DNA from: Peltaster fructicola | Lineage: Eukaryota > Ascomycota > Dothideomycetes | Assembly (NCBI GenBank): GCA_001592805.2 | Contig: CP051139.1 | Location: 3,658,001-3,722,000, forward strand | Length of the DNA stretch: 64,000 nucleotides | Direction of reading: 5' to 3' | Shown here: positions 51,773 through 63,756 of the stretch, piece after piece | How positions within the stretch are numbered: position 1 is the stretch's first letter | How the letters are laid out: each line of letters begins with the position of its first letter | The notes under the pieces: model-generated | Told to the model about the DNA's origin: nothing | The model's input: the letters and a program-made list of their open reading frames with translations, nothing else | Database searches by the model: none | Made by a program: the position numbers and the translations under genes

Positions 51773-52598
51773 CGAGCACTTAATTGCCTTCACAAAGCTC
51801 GCTCCCGTCTTTGTTGCTCGGAAGTGCGCAGAGGGACAGATCAGCAAGTAATCATGATGAGGACTCGTTAAGTGAGCCAGGCGGTGGAATGACGAACTTG
51901 GTCGGTCTAAGAAATTAGTGAGGCACAGCAGTATCCATGGTAGAGCTCCAGCAGGAAAGATGATCTGCGTCTGCGCCGCAAAAGTTCGTTCTACCTTGTC
52001 ATTCGGACCATAATCACTCATCTTCTTATTTCGGCTGGTCCGTACCTATCAGTCGATGTGTCCGTATTATCATATACATGAGTGGGCCACATACTTGGGT
52101 GGGTTCGTAGGATCAGACGTGTTCACGCAAGGCATGCACGAAGGAACATCGCGCAGATCGCATTATAGTGGTAAAGCCTGTCTCGGAAGTAGACCGTTTC
52201 TGTGACCCTGGTAGCATGCACTGCGATCGAGTTGCAGGATTGCATTGCGTGCGAGACGGTGGACAGGACAAAGGATTCATCCTTTCGGGTACTTATCAGA
52301 ACGCAGCTCTTGATTATACATGACACGACAGGATTACGTCTGATCGCTCTCGATTGTCTCTCAGTCTCGTGTACAGATAACACGTCTCGGACTCTACTTC
52401 GATTGGTCTCTCTGTGCGGACGAGCCGGTGCATGATACGCACATCGGAGTCCACCCATCATTTGCGCCCCCGATGTCCTCACACTTGGGCATAGCTAGTA
52501 ACCACAGCATCTGCCCTCCGTCATGTGCCAGGTGTTCTGTCGTTCCATCCTCCCTGTGGACAAGCAGTCAGCCAGGCTCTTTCTGTTCAATTCTCTCC
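51773..52598. other. Intergenic, nothing recognised
   Basis: 826 bp between two minus-strand genes. The open extension of the preceding gene covers 51773-52021; beyond that no gene is supported. Confidence 0.4.
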
Positions 52599-53573
52599 TC
52601 AGAAGATTCGTCTCATACCCTTGCGGCATATAGCCTCTCCATTCACGAGGCTCGCCATCATGTCCTCATCAATGCTATCAAACAACGTTCCACTCAAGAT
52701 CTCCCACATCTTTGCTGTCACCTCGGCGACATGACAGTCTGTGCACGCGGCAAATGCTTGTCGGAGGACTGATATGAGCGTTGGTGGCTGATGTGTTCCG
52801 TCTGGAAGTGGCAACTGACGATCCTCCATGCCTGCGACCTCCTTCCTGAGCACACTGCCGGGAGAGGTTAGTCAGCATCATAACTGCGAGACCTTGAGCT
52901 TCACGTACTCTATAGCCCAGCCTCGCTGTTCACAATCCGGCCGGCCAGACTTCAGCAGGATTACGAAGAAGTCCGGCCCATGCGTCAGGAGCATCTCCTC
53001 GAATGCCAGCTCGATATCGCTCCTCAGGACGAGGTCGCCGGCCGCGAATGACAGATTGATGGGTTCTGGTCCGTAAATTCGTAGGATCTTGATCGACGAA
53101 TACAGCTTGAACAGTAAACACGCCAAGCTGGTCGCAGGGAGTGCTCGTACAGTGGACATCTTGGCCTCATGCGTCTCGTTGTCTCGGATTCGATACAGCA
53201 ACAACATACCAGCCTTGTGTGCCGCCTCCCATCGGTCCCTCAGCCAATGCAACTCTGGGCCATTGTGTGTTATCTTGAGCCAATGCTCGTGCACGTCTGC
53301 AAGCGTCTGCAGGCGTCGGTGCAACACTGACAAGCCTCGCCAATCGTGGGCTAGGGAGGGAAATAGTCTCAGCGTCGACTTTGTGTATTGCTGTGCGCGG
53401 ATTTCCGAGACCATCGAATGCTCATGACTCTCGATAAGGCTACGGAAAGACCTCAACGTGAGCTGTAGCCTCAGCAAGCTCTCTGGATCATACGGTATTC
53501 GAGGAATGATCTCGAGGATGATCTCTGGCGGCAAGCTGGCAAAGCTTGTCGTATGCTGCTGTTGAACTGCCAT
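52599..53573 (-). CDS. F-box-like protein of unknown role
   Basis: A 306-residue protein from exons 53573-52909 and 52854-52599, joined across a 54-nt GT-AG intron (donor GTACGT, branch CTGAC). The N-terminus FASLPPEIILEIIPRIPYDPESLLRLQLTLRSFRSLI (about 12-48) has the LPxEIxxxI pattern of F-box or fungal F-box-like modules. The rest is helical with few repeats. If it is a true F-box, it would recruit a target to an SCF ubiquitin ligase. The identification is by short motif only. The first ATG is at 53573. Confidence 0.7.
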
Positions 53574-53979
53574 ACTGATCTGTGCCACCCAGGGATGTTC
53601 AATGCGATAGCTACTCGAGGTAGTCTCTGATGATTATGTACTGTCGCCATCGGACCTTGACAGCTCGCCATCAAGGTGGGTAGCATGTCGCCAATGAGCA
53701 AAGATACATCAAGGTGGCCATGGAGAACTGCTAGCACGCGAGCGCGTTTAAACGTTCAACAGGGCGCTCGCTCGTTGACGCATGCATTGCGCACCGTGGC
53801 CGCGGCGTCTTTCATTGGTGATGTGGTTGTAGCAAGACACAGTCAGCCGAGAAGGAGATATCAAGATGAGGATGGTCGGAGCTCCAGCAATTCGCAAGAG
53901 TGGGGAAAAGCGTGGTATTATCAGCAGCATATACAAGCAGTGGGTTGAGAAGGGATGGTATATGCAACGATCTATCCAC
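53574..53979. other. Intergenic, nothing recognised
   Basis: 406 bp between two minus-strand genes. It holds the 3' end of the ABC transporter gene and the promoter of the F-box-like gene. Confidence 0.4.
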
Positions 53980-56379
53980 TTATCTCTTCTCTGCGACTGG
54001 CACAGGCTCGCTCTTCTCGACCTGGCTGTCAGCTTCGACGTCCTCGATGCCCTTCATACGATCGTGTTCTTCCAGCTTGGCTCTCATCCGTGCTTCCTCA
54101 GTCACTTCCTCTAAATGCTCTTCTTCCTCAGCAGGTCGAGCTGTAGAAGTCGGTGCCGCACCTCCTGACATCTGCCACTCCATGAGTTTAGAGAAGGCAC
54201 CTTCTTTGTCTGCGCTGAGTTCAGCATATGTACCCGTCTGAGCTACACGACCATCACTGCCGATGCAGACAATCCTATCACTTCGCTGGATCGTGCTCAA
54301 TCTATGGGCGATAGAGAGCGTGGTGTTGTGGCCCCGAAGCAGATGATTCAATGCCTGGTTTACAAGCGTCTCGGACTCTGCGTCCAGAGCAGATGTGGCT
54401 TCGTCCAATATGAGGATATCTGGGTCTTTCAACAATGCTCGTGCGATGGCAATACGCTGCTTCTGCCCGCCGGAAAGTTGTGTACCGCGTGCGCCAACAA
54501 ATGTCTCGAGGCCTTCAGGCTACAGTGTGTTAGTAAGGTAAAATCGAGAACGAATGAGCTCACTCACAAAGTCAGAGATGAATTGACAGTTTGCCTGCCT
54601 AGCCGCGGCAACCACCTCACTTCGTGAAGCCAAAGGTCGTCCGTAGGCGATGTTTTCGGCGATGGTGCCAGAGAACAGGACGGGCTCCTGTCCGACATAA
54701 CCAATTTTGCGACGAAGCTGCTTCGCATTCATCTGCGTAATGTCTTTGCCTCCGATCAAGATCTCTCCTGATGTTGGACTGTAGAAGCGCAGCAAGAGTG
54801 AAGCCACCGTGCTCTTTCCAGCGCCAGAAGGAGCGACGATGGCAACGTTGCTGCCTTGTGGTATGGTGAAGTTTAGGTCTTCGAAGATCTTCACTGCCGG
54901 TCTTGTGGGATAGCTGAAGGTCACATTCTTGAACTCGATATTGCCTTGTGCACTTGGTACCGCCAGACCTTTCGTCGGCGATATGGTTGGTTCACGGTCT
55001 TGAAGCTCGAACAGGCGGGATGCTGCGCCTACACCCTTCATGAGCTCAGAGTAAAAGCTACTCAGTCCAAATAGCGAGCTTCCTGCGAAGCCTGTGTACA
55101 TCAGGAAACTAGTCAGCTGACCAATCGACAGTGCTCCCTCGCGCACCATCTGGCCACCGACGTAGAGGAGAGCGACAAATGTAATATTGCCCATGAAGCC
55201 GGAGCTTGAGAAGAAGGTGGCAGAGATGAAGGCCTCTCTTCGTCCAAGGAAGAAGATCTTTCGTGTCTGTGTGTTATAACGATGAACTTCTTGAAGTTCA
55301 CCAGCGAATGCTTGACTTGTTCGTACATTTCCAAGTCGTTCTTCGGCGATCTTGGTCAGCGTACCCAAGTTCTTTTGGATCTTCCTGCTCAGCGTTCTGA
55401 TCGTGCGCCCGTAGAAGAAGGCGCCAAGTGCAACAGGAGGGAACATGATTGCGAGAATGCCGGTGAGCTTCAAGCTGACGTATCCCATGAGTGTGAGGCC
55501 AGCGGCGGCAGAGACCAGACTTCGCAAGCCATCGCTCACGTTTTGTGTTATGCTTTTGCCAACGATGATGGTGTCGCTACCCAGTCTTGAGATGAGATCG
55601 CCAACGCGGTTGGCATCGAAGAACTCGGCGTTCTGTACGAATGTTCTGCGAAACAGCTGTGAGCGTAGTTTTGTGACCACGCGCTCTCCAACTATGCGCA
55701 ACAGTACGATACGGCCATAGTTTGCGCATGCGCCAGTGGCCAGGAGCGTCGCGAGACCAATGTAGAACTGATTCATCGTGAAGCCGAGCAGGGTGGCATT
55801 CTCCTCGAGAGGTTTGGTCGCCACGTCCAGAATCTTGCCGATCGAGAATGGAACGCTCATGCTCACGCTACTGCTGACGAGCAGAAGGGCGATCGCTATG
55901 CCCATGGTTCGCCACTCTGGTCGGGCGATCTGCAGCAGCCGCACGATATCCTGCCATCCTCCAGACTTCTTGTCTGATCCCTCTTTAGACAATTTCGCAG
56001 AAAGGTTGAGCTGCGAGGCCTGCGCGGCCCTTTCCGACTTTACAAACGTCAACGAGTCGTCCTCTTCGTCCTGGTCAACTGGATCAGTGGATTGTGTCTT
56101 TCGAGGTACTGTGTCTTTGGTGCGCGGTCTACTGGTATGCAATGCATGACTCCGTGCTGACAATGGTAGATAAGTTCTATTGGGTAGAGATTGGTGTCGC
56201 GCTCTTCTTCGGTCTCGAACGTCGTGTTGTGACTCGATCTGTTGTATGCGCGTGTGTTGAGAAGTGAAGAATCTCGACGGTGTCAAGCGCTCGACAGCAT
56301 TCCGTGCTGGGTTTTTGGTGATGAGTGATAGCTCGCTGAGCACACCACTGCGTATGCAAGCAGCAAGACGATGTGCCAT
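53980..56379 (-). CDS. Mitochondrial ABC half-transporter, MDL1 / ABCB10-like
   Basis: A 783-residue half-transporter from exons 56379-54568 and 54519-53980 (48-nt intron). The first 110 residues are Arg/Ser-rich and include a probable mitochondrial presequence. Five or six membrane helices lie at about 160-440. The nucleotide-binding domain has [16 protein letters not shown] (Walker A, with Ala where Gly is usual at the first position), [14 protein letters not shown] (Q-loop), [13 protein letters not shown] (signature), [12 protein letters not shown] (Walker B) and SIAHRLST (H-loop). The C-terminus is a charged tail. Yeast Mdl1 exports peptides from the matrix; this role is inferred by similarity. 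Confidence 0.92.
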
Positions 56380-56989
56380 GGTATCCTAGCCAGTCCTCTT
56401 GTCCACCTTCTACTCAGCTCGTACACAAAGCAATGCAGCTGGTCGTTTCAAGATGTCTCTCTCATCGCAAACTTCTCTTGCTGTAGTTTGTCGTTCGATA
56501 TCGCTTGACCACGGATGAGCAGGCTGTTCAGTACCGTCGTGCAAGTAGCGCTCGTCGCAGCATGCTGAGGTAGATCAAGAAATAGTGACAATTATCTCCA
56601 GCGAAGGAGTTGGTAGCATTTGAAGTGAGATGGTAGAAATCAAAGTCCGATGACGCTTGTACAGGGCTAATACGCAGCTTGCAGCTCGGGGATCGTCTGC
56701 TATGCACTTTACGAGAGCATTAACCTTGTCAGCATCGTTTCTAGCTGTCCATGACACTGCATGTCAACAAATTGTAGGAGTATATACACATGGTAATCAC
56801 TCGAGATGTGTACAGGTTCGAGCGACACTTTGTCCTTGCGCCAGCGATTATAGAACATCAATGCCTCGGCCAAGGCACGCTCTGGAATAAGCTTCCAGCA
56901 GGGAGCACTTCCATCAGACTCGAGAGCCAGCTGCTCCGCGCATCATTCCACCATCCACTATCAACATCCAGTCGTTATCGCAGCTACCT
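56380..56989. promoter_or_regulatory. Divergent intergenic region
   Basis: 610 bp between the ABC transporter start and the membrane-anchored frame at 57014. A GTATATACAC motif near 56780 is AT-rich. Nothing else is recognised. Confidence 0.4.
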
Positions 56990-57013
56990 GTGTGGAGTCG
57001 GGACCATACGATG

Positions 57014-57694
57014 TTACTCAACTTCGACCGCAGACGTCTTTACATCTTTGGTTCACTGGGACTCTTCCTTCTTTTGTTCATCGCCTTCTACCATGCGCCA
57101 GACTATGTGCCTGCCGAAGTTTCACGCATGAAGACGAGCGTTTCCACATGGCTCAAAGGTACAGAACCCTCCCTTGACGACGAGACCTACAAGGATAGTC
57201 CGCACTTCAACGTTCCAACCACGCCTCCTGCAGATGAAGAAGCTCACGTTGAGCACGCAGTGCAGCCGTCCATCGACTACAGTGAAACGTTCTCGCAGAA
57301 CGATAAGCCAGCGCTGCAGGTGATTGGCGATGACAAGGTTGATGTCCTTCCTCCAGACCGGGCATCTGCTACGCGTGCAGCTCTGCCGTCGGCAGCAACC
57401 AAGCAGCTGCCAGACGTCAATGATTTTGTCGCCGTCCTTCCTCCCATCGATGTCATCTCGAACTCCGCGGACTCCGTCCAGGCAACGCATAGTGTCACGC
57501 CGACGGAGCTGCCTGCTCAACACACATGGAGCTTGCCTGTTGCTCCAGTCACCGATCACACATACAGCCTGCCTGAGCCTACAAAGAGGCATACAGTGCT
57601 AGAAACCACACTTGCCACTCACACCAGATCTACAGTATCTTCGCCGACAGAAGCGGTAGGGCAAGCCTTCGATGAAGACAAGTGGGCGAGATAA
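57014..57694 (+). CDS. Membrane-anchored protein, 3' end unresolved
   Basis: From the ATG at 57014 the frame encodes a short basic N-terminus (MLLNFDRRRLYIFG), a signal-anchor helix (SLGLFLLLFIAFYHAP) and a long Pro/Thr/Ser-rich stem, the layout of a type II Golgi or ER protein. It stops at 57694 (DEDKWAR), but the overlapping +1 frame stays open from 57672 to 57911 with a protein-like stretch (DKVEEEYELAIRLCILDHVNREG). Protein-like fragments recur until about 58260. A missing exon boundary or a decayed catalytic part would both explain this. I could not resolve it and do not name a family. The frame is open upstream to 56990. Confidence 0.5.
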   Translation, partial: LLNFDRRRLYIFGSLGLFLLLFIAFYHAPDYVPAEVSRMKTSVSTWLKGTEPSLDDETYKDSPHFNVPTTPPADEEAHVEHAVQPSIDYSETFSQNDKPALQVIGDDKVDVLPPDRASATRAALPSAATKQLPDVNDFVAVLPPIDVISNSADSVQATHSVTPTELPAQHTWSLPVAPVTDHTYSLPEPTKRHTVLETTLATHTRSTVSSPTEAVGQAFDEDKWAR

Positions 57695-58460
57695 GGTGGA
57701 GGAAGAGTACGAGTTGGCCATTCGGCTGTGCATACTAGACCATGTGAATCGGGAAGGAGATGATCGAGTGGTCCTTTACGCTGCTCGAGCGCCTGAGGAC
57801 AAGACACAACGCCGTTGCAAGAGACAACAAATCAGCACGGTCCTGGAACTTGAATCTTCGACACGAGCACGCAGACGAGGCTCTTCGATTCCGGTCCTGA
57901 AGACACCATGATCTTCGTGATGGACATTGCCTGTCACGTCTACTCCCTCTAGACGATGCGATTGATGACGCTGAGAGCTCGGACTGATCGTTCCACAAGG
58001 CGTCAGTGGCTTCAGGCGAATGGTACCAGATCACACACTTCGCGCTCCAGTAGATATACACTACGGAATGCTTTGAGAATGCAGCTGATAGGGATTTTGG
58101 GATACCACTCTGGCATAAAGTCATTATTGAACCCTTCGGGTCTGGACGGTCTGACACAGATATATGGCGTTATGGCCACAGATACATATATCTGTTCGCG
58201 TGCATTTCCTCATCGGCATCATTGGCATCGGCATCGTTATCATCATCATAGTCTCCTGAACAAGTATTCCATGTTATCCGCTTGCTCTCGGTCCCGTGCG
58301 GCAATGCTGGGTGATGAGGCGGGCCGCGGCACAAATGTCAAGCAGTATTGCGTACTGGTGTCGCATCCTACGTGTGCTTCGAAGTCTCAGACTGAATCGC
58401 AGGCTTGTAAGCATCCAATCGGCCATGGTCGAAAAGCAAGGCAATAGAGTGCGGTCGATC
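57695..58460. other. Region with protein-like fragments, unresolved
   Basis: Besides the +1 frame noted above, a plus-strand frame near 57990-58250 reads ASGEWYQITHFALQ, then a stop, then IYTTECFENAADRDFGIPLWHKVIIEPFGSGRSD in the same frame. It looks like the C-terminal part of a protein, possibly of the preceding gene, with a single in-frame stop. This is either a decayed gene or one whose introns I could not place. Confidence 0.35.
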
Positions 58461-60061
58461 TCAATTCATCCTTCGGCGGCGTGCCTCCGGTCCCAGGTCG
58501 CTGGTCACCAGTGGACGCTGCCCAGAAGTTGATCCCCGTGATGGACCAGATAGAGTGCTTGTGCCGAAGCCGCTTGAGGGAGGACCAGGAGGGAAGCCTG
58601 CACCGGGTGGTGGTGGAGCTGATACCAATGCTATCAGTCTGGTGGTTCTTTTCAAAGACTGCTGAAAGGATACAGTCTAGCATCACACTCAATAATACTT
58701 ACGTCGACCATCGTAGTCGTATCGAGATGTGACTGGGCCTTGGCCTGGTGCCGAAGGGTAGCTGCTACTGTGTATTGGTTAGTAGATTGATCAAATGACT
58801 GTCCCTGAATGGACATACCTTGGCGGCATAGTGTTTGGAGAAGCATCGCGTGTGTCGACCACAGTGACAGGAGGACTGGGATATGCGAATCTTCCTTCAG
58901 CACTCCTAAGGTCAGTTCTAGGGTCATTGGCATAACCAGGTGGTCCTGCATATCGAGGTTCACGACCGCCATCGCGTGGCATTTGTCCGGGAGGAGGACC
59001 ATACCCATTTGTACCGAAAGGGGGTTGCATTTGTGCATTCATCGGCGGTCCACCATACGAGCCAGTGCTTGGAGGATAGTAACCAGCGTCCTGTGGTCGA
59101 GGGTAGTTTGGTCCTGCTGTGCCCACTGGGTATTGGGATGGTCCTCGCGGGTCGTATCTTGGATCGGCACGAGGGTCAATTCTGGGATCTCTCATGTCCC
59201 TCATGTCTCTAGGATCTCTTATGTCCCGTGGGTCCCTCATATCTCGGGGGTCTCTCATGTCTCGTGGATCTCTCATGTCTCGTGGATCTCTAGACTCTCC
59301 GCCGTATGGATATGGTCCTGGTTGGCCTCTGTATCCTGCTTGGTCCACATAAGGTGGACGTCCATCTTGGTACGGTGGACGATCCGAGGGGAAGCCTCTG
59401 TTGTCCTCATAGCGACGAGCTGACGGGGCGGGGGGATAATCCAGATCCATCTCATCGCCCCGGTTCAGCGGTAGTGGCATTCGTGGATCAGCCATGCGTG
59501 GATCATTCAAGCGAGGGTCCGTTCGTGTGTGATCTCGTCTAGATGGACCGCCGTAGCCAGCATCCGCAGCAATAGGGGACTCGCCTCCTCGGCCTGTCAT
59601 TCGACCATGATGATAAGTGTTTGAGCCAACATAAGACGCTTCTGATGTCAGCAAATACACGGAGACGAGGCCGATGGAGCTTACTACCAGGGCCTTGGCG
59701 GCGCTGTTGTTGCTCGTTCCTCCATTTGGCAGAGGCTATGCGTAGATCTTCGATTTGGAACTGCAACGTCAGTCAGTATTTCATGCAGCGTATATGTTTG
59801 CTTTTAGGGGTTGACAAACGGAAGTCAAGTTGCGAAAGGCTTTGATCCAATATCCTTCGACACCCTGATGTATGAGTTAGATTCCAAGATCACGAGAATA
59901 TCGAAGAGTGTGAAGCATCTGACCTCAAACTCTCCATCAGTACCCAAACCTGGACGGACAGTGGCATCGTTGCCTAGAAACCGTTGTATTTCCGAAGTGA
60001 TGACAGCTCGATCGATGCCTTCGCCAGGTACGAACCACAGGCGAGCGATTCCGTCAGGCAT
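58461..60061 (-). CDS. RfeG-like low-complexity protein
   Basis: A 432-residue protein from six exons: 60061-59924, 59864-59820, 59760-59688, 59641-58819, 58764-58703 and 58618-58461, with GT-AG introns of 46-84 nt. The conserved N-terminus is RLWFVPGEGIDRAVITSEIQRFLGNDATVRPG, then EGVEGYWIKAFRNLTSFQIEDLRIASAKWRNE, which I associate with fungal proteins named RfeG; the biochemical role is unclear. The large fourth exon is Pro/Gly/Tyr/Arg-rich and contains a run of Arg-Asp-Pro-Arg-Asp-Met repeats (59180-59290). The C-terminus is Pro/Gly-rich and basic. Confidence 0.78.
59180..59295 (-). repeat. Coding minisatellite, 15-18-nt unit (Arg-Asp-Pro-Arg-Asp-Met)
   Basis: Within the fourth exon of the RfeG-like gene, near-identical units reading ATGAGAGATCCACGAGAC with synonymous changes repeat about six times. 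The copies mix Met, Ile and a shorter Arg-Asp-Met variant. Slippage here would vary protein length without frame change when whole units move. Confidence 0.85.
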
Positions 60062-61203
60062 GTTAGAGACCTGGGTCTGCGTGTTGCAGCACGGAGCTCT
60101 TGAGTATACTCAACCTCGCTGGTCCGGGATGAAAGGAAATCGTTCCTTGTGCAGGGTCACGTATGTATAACCCCTTTATGCTCCAGATGCAGATGTTCCA
60201 CAAATAATGGTGGTTACTCCTAGTATACAAGCTCTTCTGGAGTGGGATTGCGACCGTGGAACACTAAGGATAAAGATGGCCGTCGGGCGCCCGGATTGTG
60301 TTAGGGACCAAACTTCCAGAGATAAGAACAATGCGAATGTGTTATTGACCACGCGCGCAGTACCAGTATAACCACGATCGAGCAGTATCCAGATCAAGGT
60401 ATGGGAAATAATGCTGCAAAAGTAGATGTCGGAAGGTAGAAAGTGGTGGAGGGGATCGCAGAAGGCAGCCTCGCGCCAAGCTTCGATTCTGGCTCAGCAG
60501 AGGCTGATTTGTCAGTGTTCTTCGTTGGCCCGTGACCAAACAGACACAGCCAGATCCTGCTTTGTGTTCGCTCTTCGTTGCTCACAACCCGCAGCACAGG
60601 ACCAACGTGCTTCTCTTCAGCTATTCTCGAGTTAGATGCGACGTCGGACTGGCATGAAAGGACAAGACAGTTGTGAGGTGTGATATTTGTCTCAGATCGA
60701 ATTGATTGCAAATGTAGCGCAGGCACACACACACACTCGGGAATGAGGACGAGGAGAAGGGCAGAGGCGTGGAGAGGCTGTGGAAAGAAGATGTTTGAAA
60801 GAAAGGTACAGTAGCGTGCACACACAACCTGCAATGCAGCCCAAGGCTAACATCAGCGCACCGCTGTCGGGCATCAATGACCATGCATGACTCTGCATTT
60901 CTACATACGACATTGACAGGTTCAAGATATCATTGCCACCACCTGTCTGGATGCTCCTCAAACCCTTCACCGGCCCTCTACAATCTTGCTTGCAGCAGTC
61001 GTCCGTGACAAGCACTCAGAGGCCCAGCAGGTGTTGCTCCAGGTTGCATGCTACACCAGCCTTTGTACAGTGCTAGTCTTGGGTTGATATACATGGCACG
61101 CTACGCATACGCCTGCTTCGGAACGTGCTCACCTCGTATTCAGCTCCAATTTCAGAGAGTCCAGAGCGGTATGACCGGACAGCATGGCGGCAGACATAAA
61201 GCT
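60062..61203. other. Intergenic, no gene supported
   Basis: 1.1 kb between two minus-strand genes. It contains a short CA tract (ACACACACACAC, about 60724-60735) and several short frames without family resemblance. The promoter of the RfeG-like gene should be at its left end. Confidence 0.4.
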
Positions 61204-62320
61204 TCAAAGCTTGGCCGTCGCCTCCTCAACAGCTCTGATGCGAAAGTTCCACCTTGGAGCATGAAGACGAATCTCTTGCCCGTTACTAGTCTTGAGCTGG
61301 ATGGCTACCTCGTCTCGAGTCAGCTTCTTGAGGATGCCACGATCGTGGTGTCCATGACCACCACCATCAGTTGGCCACACCTCAACCTCGACTCCCTCTG
61401 TCAACTGTAGTGGATCCGTGCTCTCAACGACCAGCTTGTCATCAGTGTATGCTGCTGTGGTGATGGCTTCGAGAGCGGCATCGCCTTTGATAGGCGTCGG
61501 CCTGCCAGATCGTTCGAAGGCTGCCTTGAGTACTGTCTGGTACCGATCAATCCACGCGAACGTCTTTGGGTACTCCTGCTTGTTGAAGTATTCCTTGGGC
61601 GCCCGGAGGTCTGTCAAATACCAACGGAAGACCCATTGCGCTGACATGTGTAAGTAAGCACGCTACCCGATCTCTCCGACATGATCACTCACCTTCCCAA
61701 TCTGCACTGCTCACTTCTTTTGTGCCGGCGATCCACTCTCTGCCGTCCTGCAGCAACGCTTCGAGTGTCGCAAATGCATGCCTCATATGTGTAATGCCCT
61801 CCTTTTTGCCTTCCTTCCATCCTCCCTTCATGTATGCTGCGCCAAAGAACTCGGAGCGATCTTTCTGAAAAGCAGGATCCTTCATTGCACCCCATTCTGG
61901 AGTGAGCAAAGACGTTGCGCGGTTGAAGACACCGCCAGTGTTGCCCACGAAGTTGTTCAGCAGTAAAGCTACGCCTTGCGATTGCGACGTAGTCAGCGCC
62001 GGGTGCTCTGCAGATGCTGGAAAGAGCGTCTCCAATCGTTTGATTATAGCTCGGGTATCAATGTACACGTCCCGGCCTATGGACATGACGGGAATACGTC
62101 GATAATGAACACCTAAAGCAGCTAGGTCTGGCCGCGGCAGCATGTAATGTTGATTCTAAGAAGTCTTGTATTGAGCTGGCATTCCCTCATAGCTCAAGGC
62201 GTGAGCACTTACACATTCCGCATACTGTATGTTTCGAAAGGCAAGGTAGGCTTTGACCTTCTGCGCGTATGGCGAGAAAGCATAGCCATAGAGTATGAGG
62301 CCATTGGGTGGTGCCATCAT
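61204..62320 (-). CDS. Glutathione S-transferase-like protein
   Basis: A 335-residue protein from exons 62320-62213, 62155-61693 and 61640-61204 (GT-AG introns of 57 and 52 nt). The thioredoxin-fold GST N-terminal domain starts LILYGYAFSPYAQKVKAYLAFRNIQYAEC and continues with LPRPDLAALGVHYRRIPVMSIGRDVYIDTRAIIKRLE. A helical C-terminal domain follows. The last 70 residues form an extra strand-rich extension (EVEVWPTDGGGHGHHDRG...). The substrate is unknown. The start is the first of two adjacent ATGs. Confidence 0.8.
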
Positions 62321-62588
62321 TCTTTCGAGCGAGGCGTACAACGATCTTGTTGTTGAGAAGAGGGCAAGGTAGACAGCATGATGATGGGTTATGCGGATGG
62401 TTTACACACCTCGGCTATTGAATAGAGCCTCCATCGCTTATCAATTTTCGCTACACGATACAACTCGGTACACCAGGGACGAAGAGGATGTGGTCGTCAT
62501 AAACATCATTCTTGCTATGGTCGTGAGGCTACGTGCGCGATCGGAGCACATGATGTCTCGTTCTGGAGAGAATCATCTGCTGACGCAA

Positions 62589-63756
62589 TCATTCTCTGTG
62601 CTTGCGGGTGCGCTCTGCGCGTTTGTGATTCTTCGATGCAGACCGTTGTGGTCGAGACGGTCTGCCAGTCTCGTCAGGTTCGAGGTTCTGTGTCCCTTGA
62701 GTTGCCACGCTATCGACACGATGCTCGCTAGGCTCAGCCTCATTGACACTCTCAGTCATGTTGACACCGCGATCTTGTAGCCATCCAGCTGCAGCTGCGG
62801 CATCAGCATTGTCGTCGTCCTGTTGGTCAAGCAAAGTGCTTGCTAGTTGCGCTATAGCATCGTCTGCAGCACCGCCTCCAGCTAACATGTCGTTGATTAC
62901 CGACATGAAAGCCTCTTCGTCAAGGCCCGCATCGCCAAGTTTGGATCTCAATATCGTGCGCAACGCTTCAGGATCTAGGCTGGATAACATGTCCTGCGCA
63001 CCTACTCTTTCCTGAGCGAGCTTGTGCTTCTCATGTCGCTGAGTGGTCTGGCTCGCTCGATATTCTCCCTCGTCGTCTGCCTCCTCTCCTATAGCATCCT
63101 TGCTCGCAGGACCGTTGAGCTGAGCAGCCCGCTTCATGTCCTCTGGCATCGCGCTGTGCCAGATCTCGTCTTCGTCGACGGGAAAACGTTCACGCCAGTC
63201 GGGAAAGAGCGCGAAAGCGACAGTGTCGTGTGTGATGATAGGTGTCGACTTTGGATGACACTCGAAAGATCGAAAGACCACACCTTGCCAGTCTAGCTCA
63301 GCGGCTGCTTCAACGTTTCCATCAGTTCTCCGTCTCTTGTCGGCGCGAGGTGTCGTAGACGCTCTCTTCCTCTTTCGTGGGCTCTGGTTGCCCTCATGAT
63401 TTCGCTCTTGCTTGAGATTCTCCTTGGCCAGTGTCTTGTCCCAGTAAGAGTCGCTGCCGTACTCCAGCTCGCCGAAGTATTCGAAAGTGTCATACTCGTA
63501 CCATTCGAGCATCAATTCGGCGTTGGTGCCTGCATAGCCGGGACTGGGTATCTGGGTCTCGGCAAGCTCGTCCTGCATGCCTTGTTAGCATTGCTGCTGT
63601 ATGTGTAACCATGCTCTGCACGTATCCGCCCACCCATCTGGCATTTGCAGCATCATGACGACTTACAGCGAAAGCGACCTCATCTTCGATATAGAGCCAG
63701 TCATCCTCGAAGAAATAATCGCCGTACTCTTCTCCTCCATAGTCTGCATCACCCAT
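62589..63756 (-). CDS. Acidic, probably nuclear protein of unknown function
   Basis: A 357-residue protein from exons 63756-63667 and 63572-62589. The 94-nt GT-AG intron has branch GCTAAC, and splicing gives EVAFADELAETQIPSPGY. Both termini are charged; an acidic/aromatic N-terminal segment (GGEEYGDYFFEDDWLYIEDE and MLEWYEYDTFEYFGELEYGSD) is followed by basic NLS-like clusters (PRKRKRAS and DKRRRTDG), a central part (WQGVVFRSFECHPKSTPIITHDTVAFALFPDW) and a helical segment with LDPEALRTILRSKLGDAGLDEEAFMSVINDMLAGG. The family is not recognised. The in-frame codon before the ATG is not ATG, so the start at 63756 is the earliest on this exon. Confidence 0.7.
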
